A stretch of DNA of 8,125 bases from JBDREC01 sp043820105 [NCBI: Pseudomonadota bacterium]. GTDB lineage: Bacteria > Bdellovibrionota_F > JAHFAK01. The stretch covers positions 1 to 8,125 of the forward strand of contig JBDREC010000037.1 in the NCBI GenBank assembly GCA_043820105.1. The letters are read 5' to 3'. The notes under the pieces were generated by a model that was given only the letters and a program-made list of their open reading frames with translations, was not told where the DNA came from and did no database searches. Numbering within the stretch: the stretch's first letter is position 1; the number at the start of each line of letters is the position of its first letter. The position numbers and the translations under genes are program-made. Positions 6,048 to 8,125 of this stretch are shown here, piece after piece.

Positions 6048-6599
6048 TTAGTTAATTTCACTTAACTCATTAATGAAGCTTTGTAATTCTTCGCTTGAAA
6101 TAGCTTCAATAATATTTCCAATAGGTCTTAAATAGATAGAATCTCTATAGATATCAAGTCTGCGCTGCTCATCCAGCCTATTATAGCTTTTGGCAACAAT
6201 ACTAATTCTAATATCACTTTTAATACTGCAAGCATTATCTAAAGATTCAACAACTGTTGTAAGCAATAGATATGATGAGGTGTATTTTTGTCTATCAAAC
6301 CTGCCAATTACTTCAAGTATCTCTTGACATGCCCTTTGTGGAGAATTTAGGAGATTTGGATTTTCAGCTGTTCGCCTTGTATCCATTATAAAGCTTTCTG
6401 CTAATAATTTTGTTAAACCATCACCAATATTTACTTTACAACCATCATTTGTGTTTGCTTTTAAATAAGCCCTTATTTGATTTTGGGTAAATGACAAAAT
6501 AGCATTTTCGTTTTTAGCTTCATAATCATAACCAGCTCCATCTGCAAAGATAAATGTAGAAATTGATAAAATTGACAAAATAATAAGTTTTTTAAGCAT
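6048..6599 (-). CDS. Exported protein of unknown function, 183 residues
   Basis: The N-terminus MLKKLIILSILSISTFIFA is a textbook Sec signal peptide, cut before Asp20, so the mature protein has about 164 residues and is periplasmic or secreted. It contains three cysteines (54, 91, 124), is otherwise mixed alpha-helical in appearance (for example RACQEILEVIGRFDRQK and SEELQSFINELSEIN), and shows no catalytic motif that I recognise. GGAG at 6607-6610 lies 7 bases before the ATG and supports the start. It converges on the S41-like gene with only 32 bases between the stops. It follows the metalloprotease gene on the same strand after 195 bases and seems to have its own promoter, so an operon is not required. 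Confidence 0.72.
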   Translation of the reverse strand: MLKKLIILSILSISTFIFADGAGYDYEAKNENAILSFTQNQIRAYLKANTNDGCKVNIGDGLTKLLAESFIMDTRRTAENPNLLNSPQRACQEILEVIGRFDRQKYTSSYLLLTTVVESLDNACSIKSDIRISIVAKSYNRLDEQRRLDIYRDSIYLRPIGNIIEAISSEELQSFINELSEIN

Positions 6600-6681
6600 A
6601 AGAAGACTCCATTATTAATACTAATATCTTTTCTAATATACAAAGTTGATGCCATTTAAAATTATTATATTTTTATCTTTA

Positions 6682-6710
6682 ATTATAGACACTTATTCTT
6701 ATATTGCTAA
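6682..6710 (-). promoter_or_regulatory. Putative promoter of the 183-residue exported protein
   Basis: On the minus strand TTAGCA (6710-6705) and a perfect TATAAT (6687-6682) are 17 bases apart, about 80 bases before the start codon, in an AT-rich gap. The AT richness makes chance matches likely. Confidence 0.38.
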
Positions 6711-6794
6711 AAATTATATATACAATTACCGGAAAAAATCATTAAAAACTAAGATATTGGGACATTTTAGCTTGTTCATGCTTTGGCACCAGGC

Positions 6795-8039
6795 TTAATT
6801 GAAATTAGTTTTAAAATACTCTAACCTTTCTTCATAAAAGGGGATTTTTTCTCCATTTCCATTTGTTGACATAACTTCTTTGCCACCTGATATTTGGAAT
6901 AATCTATAATCTTCTGCAAATATTTCTGGGGAATCATCGTGAATTGGTATACCAATATTTTCATAAGCTGCTTCTCCCCCAACTCTTTTATCACTCAAAT
7001 GACCTAATTCGTGTGTTAAGAGATGTTCAAAATAGACTTCTTTTGGGGCAGTTAGGCTAAGTTGTCTGAAATCTTCTGAATAAGTGGCACCTACTCCTCC
7101 CGCAGGGTTTATGGCAGCAAATGGAGAATCTAGCTCAATGCCATTTTTAGAATAGGTTTCATAGCCTTTTCTTAATGCCTGTCCCCCTCCTCTTGTTTCA
7201 TTTTTAGCACCTCTGAAGAAGATAAAATCAAGTTCTTCAAAATCTTCAGGGGCGTTTTTTCTTAGCTTGGCAAGTGTTTGGTCTAAAATTTCAAGATCTT
7301 CATTTGATAAAACAACTCCAATATCTCTGCGAATATCTATTCCATATTTTGCTTCAATTTCATTGATTTTAGCGCTTTCAGTCTCCTCTTGAAATTGTGT
7401 ATATGCATAATCCAGCTGATGAAGGCTTGCTTTATCAACTTTATGAGGGAAATAGAGGCCTGAAAGTCTAAAAATGATATCAAAATCAATATCATCATTA
7501 TTCATTTGCATTAAATACAAGCCTTTCATACCAGCAATGAAATTGTCTTTATCCTGAATAGCTCCTGGGAATTCACTTTCATACATTTTTGTTAAGTAGT
7601 TTGCGAAAATTCCAGCTTCATCAATTTCCTTTTGCCAATCTTGAGATGAAGGACAGTTTCTTAATTTGTTCATATGTTCTTGAGTTAATCTTGCTGCTTC
7701 ATTTATCATTTCTTTTAATTTTAGATCAGCTTCATCTGACAGAGCCTTTATTAAAATTTCCATGGAAGAAATGTCATTTTCTTTAATTGACTGTTTTATT
7801 CTATCAAAACAAGCCCTTGCAGCAGTTTTTCCAAAACGAACTGCAAAATCATCTTCACATAAGAGGCCATCTTGGCTAACATCTTGTTCTAAAATAGTAG
7901 TATACACATTGGTATCTGACTTATAATTGGAGGTATCAATACAATTATCCAAAGAATATAAATTAATCATTAAAAATACGGGAAAAAATGCAAATCGGAC
8001 GATAAACTGGTCCAGTAATCGGACGCAAAAGTGGTCCAC
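6795..8039 (-). CDS. Exported or anchored zinc metalloprotease (HELGH), 5' end altered by repeats
   Basis: The product is 414 residues if read from GTG 8039. The C-terminal part contains HLLTHELGHLSDKRVGG with the zinc-binding HExxH at 343-347. SPEIFAEDYRLF (370-381) supplies a glutamate (E372 or E376) as the likely third ligand, a gluzincin arrangement reminiscent of anthrax-lethal-factor-like (ATLF) peptidase domains. The preceding region has GGVGATYSEDF and a long, mostly helical N-terminal half. A hydrophobic stretch FAFFPVFLMINLYS (16-29) could be a signal or anchor. The first 15 residues are encoded by two 24-bp repeats resembling an IS end. GTG 8039 lacks a good ribosome site. The next in-frame start, ATG 7970, also lacks one and would remove most of the hydrophobic stretch. 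The original start was probably lost. Zinc protease function is well supported; substrate is unknown. Confidence 0.78.
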   Translation of the reverse strand: MDHFCVRLLDQFIVRFAFFPVFLMINLYSLDNCIDTSNYKSDTNVYTTILEQDVSQDGLLCEDDFAVRFGKTAARACFDRIKQSIKENDISSMEILIKALSDEADLKLKEMINEAARLTQEHMNKLRNCPSSQDWQKEIDEAGIFANYLTKMYESEFPGAIQDKDNFIAGMKGLYLMQMNNDDIDFDIIFRLSGLYFPHKVDKASLHQLDYAYTQFQEETESAKINEIEAKYGIDIRRDIGVVLSNEDLEILDQTLAKLRKNAPEDFEELDFIFFRGAKNETRGGGQALRKGYETYSKNGIELDSPFAAINPAGGVGATYSEDFRQLSLTAPKEVYFEHLLTHELGHLSDKRVGGEAAYENIGIPIHDDSPEIFAEDYRLFQISGGKEVMSTNGNGEKIPFYEERLEYFKTNFN

Positions 8040-8040
8040 C
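7993..8040. repeat. Two 24-bp direct repeats, likely the end of an IS21-type element
   Basis: Units at 7993-8016 and 8017-8040 share AATCGGACG, then AAA, then TGGTCCA, with 19 of 24 bases identical. Repeated GGACCA-type units of this size at a border resemble the multiple end repeats of IS21-family elements. They are more GC-rich than the surroundings and encode the first residues of the metalloprotease frame. No istA or istB is present in the window, so this would be a solo end. Confidence 0.55.
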
Positions 8041-8125
8041 TACCAAAGTAAAAATAATAAAATATTGAAGGAAGCCAAAATTAAGTATTTATAAAAGGGA
8101 TATTTGGGAAGTAAATTTATAATAA
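8041..8125. other. Right-edge stretch without recognised feature
   Basis: This is AT-rich DNA upstream of the metalloprotease repeats. A short minus-strand segment would read LASFNILLFLLW followed by a stop. It resembles part of a signal peptide and could be a relic of an original gene start, but it is too short to call. Confidence 0.25.

Noticed and set aside
6050-6067. Hairpin AGTTAA-TTTCAC-TTAACT between the convergent genes as a terminator
   Set aside because: The stem is only six AT-rich pairs, has no T-run, and overlaps the stop of the minus-strand gene. Not convincing as a terminator.
6473-6655. 60-codon minus-strand frame over the start of the exported 183-residue protein
   Set aside because: The overlapping real gene has a signal peptide and a ribosome site. 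This frame has neither.
1-8125. CRISPR array, tRNA or rRNA genes
   Set aside because: No regularly spaced identical repeats with unique spacers and no RNA-gene signatures were seen on either strand.

Overview
This is an AT-rich window with a short row of secreted-protein genes set among insertion-sequence (IS) debris. Three products carry N-terminal export signals: a lipoprotein, a peptidase-like protein and a small protein of unknown function. A fourth, a metalloprotease, has a disturbed N-terminus. Good AGGAGG-type ribosome sites, a lipobox and Sec signal peptides point to a bacterium. The AT bias and the many secreted hydrolase-like proteins would suit an envelope-active Gram-negative such as a Bdellovibrio/Bacteriovorax-type organism, but that placement is a guess; no marker gene is present.

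Layout. Positions 1-777 hold no intact gene, only short reading-frame relics and some inverted repeats. Positions 778-1811 (minus strand) are a junkyard: the C-terminal part of an IS1634/IS4-type DDE transposase with an in-frame stop is joined to the start of an IS66-type accessory gene (tnpA) with its GTAAGCG end. Positions 1944-2207 (minus) encode a small, promoter-preceded, Cys/Gly/Ser-rich peptide. Its leader contains a YxxP-like motif and all six of its cysteines sit in CxxG units. This is the most novel item here and looks like a precursor of a ribosomally made, post-translationally modified peptide (RiPP).

Positions 2318-3533 are a complete IS630-family element. It has TA target duplications, long terminal inverted repeats, and a transposase split over two frames at a textbook A_AAA_AAG slippery heptamer. 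It has landed in a gene for an acidic-linker lipoprotein with a parallel beta-helix start (3382-4104, minus). The rest of that gene is not on the other side of the element, so sequence has been lost.

Positions 4405-6015 (plus) encode an exported S41/C-terminal-processing-peptidase-like protein that lacks a lysine at the usual catalytic position. Convergent to it are a small exported protein of unknown function (6048-6599, minus) and a 414-residue HELGH zinc metalloprotease (6795-8039, minus). The 5' end of the metalloprotease gene is made of two 24-bp repeats that look like the end of an IS21-type element.

The genes do not form one evident pathway. The shared theme is exported or secreted products, remodelled by repeated IS activity.
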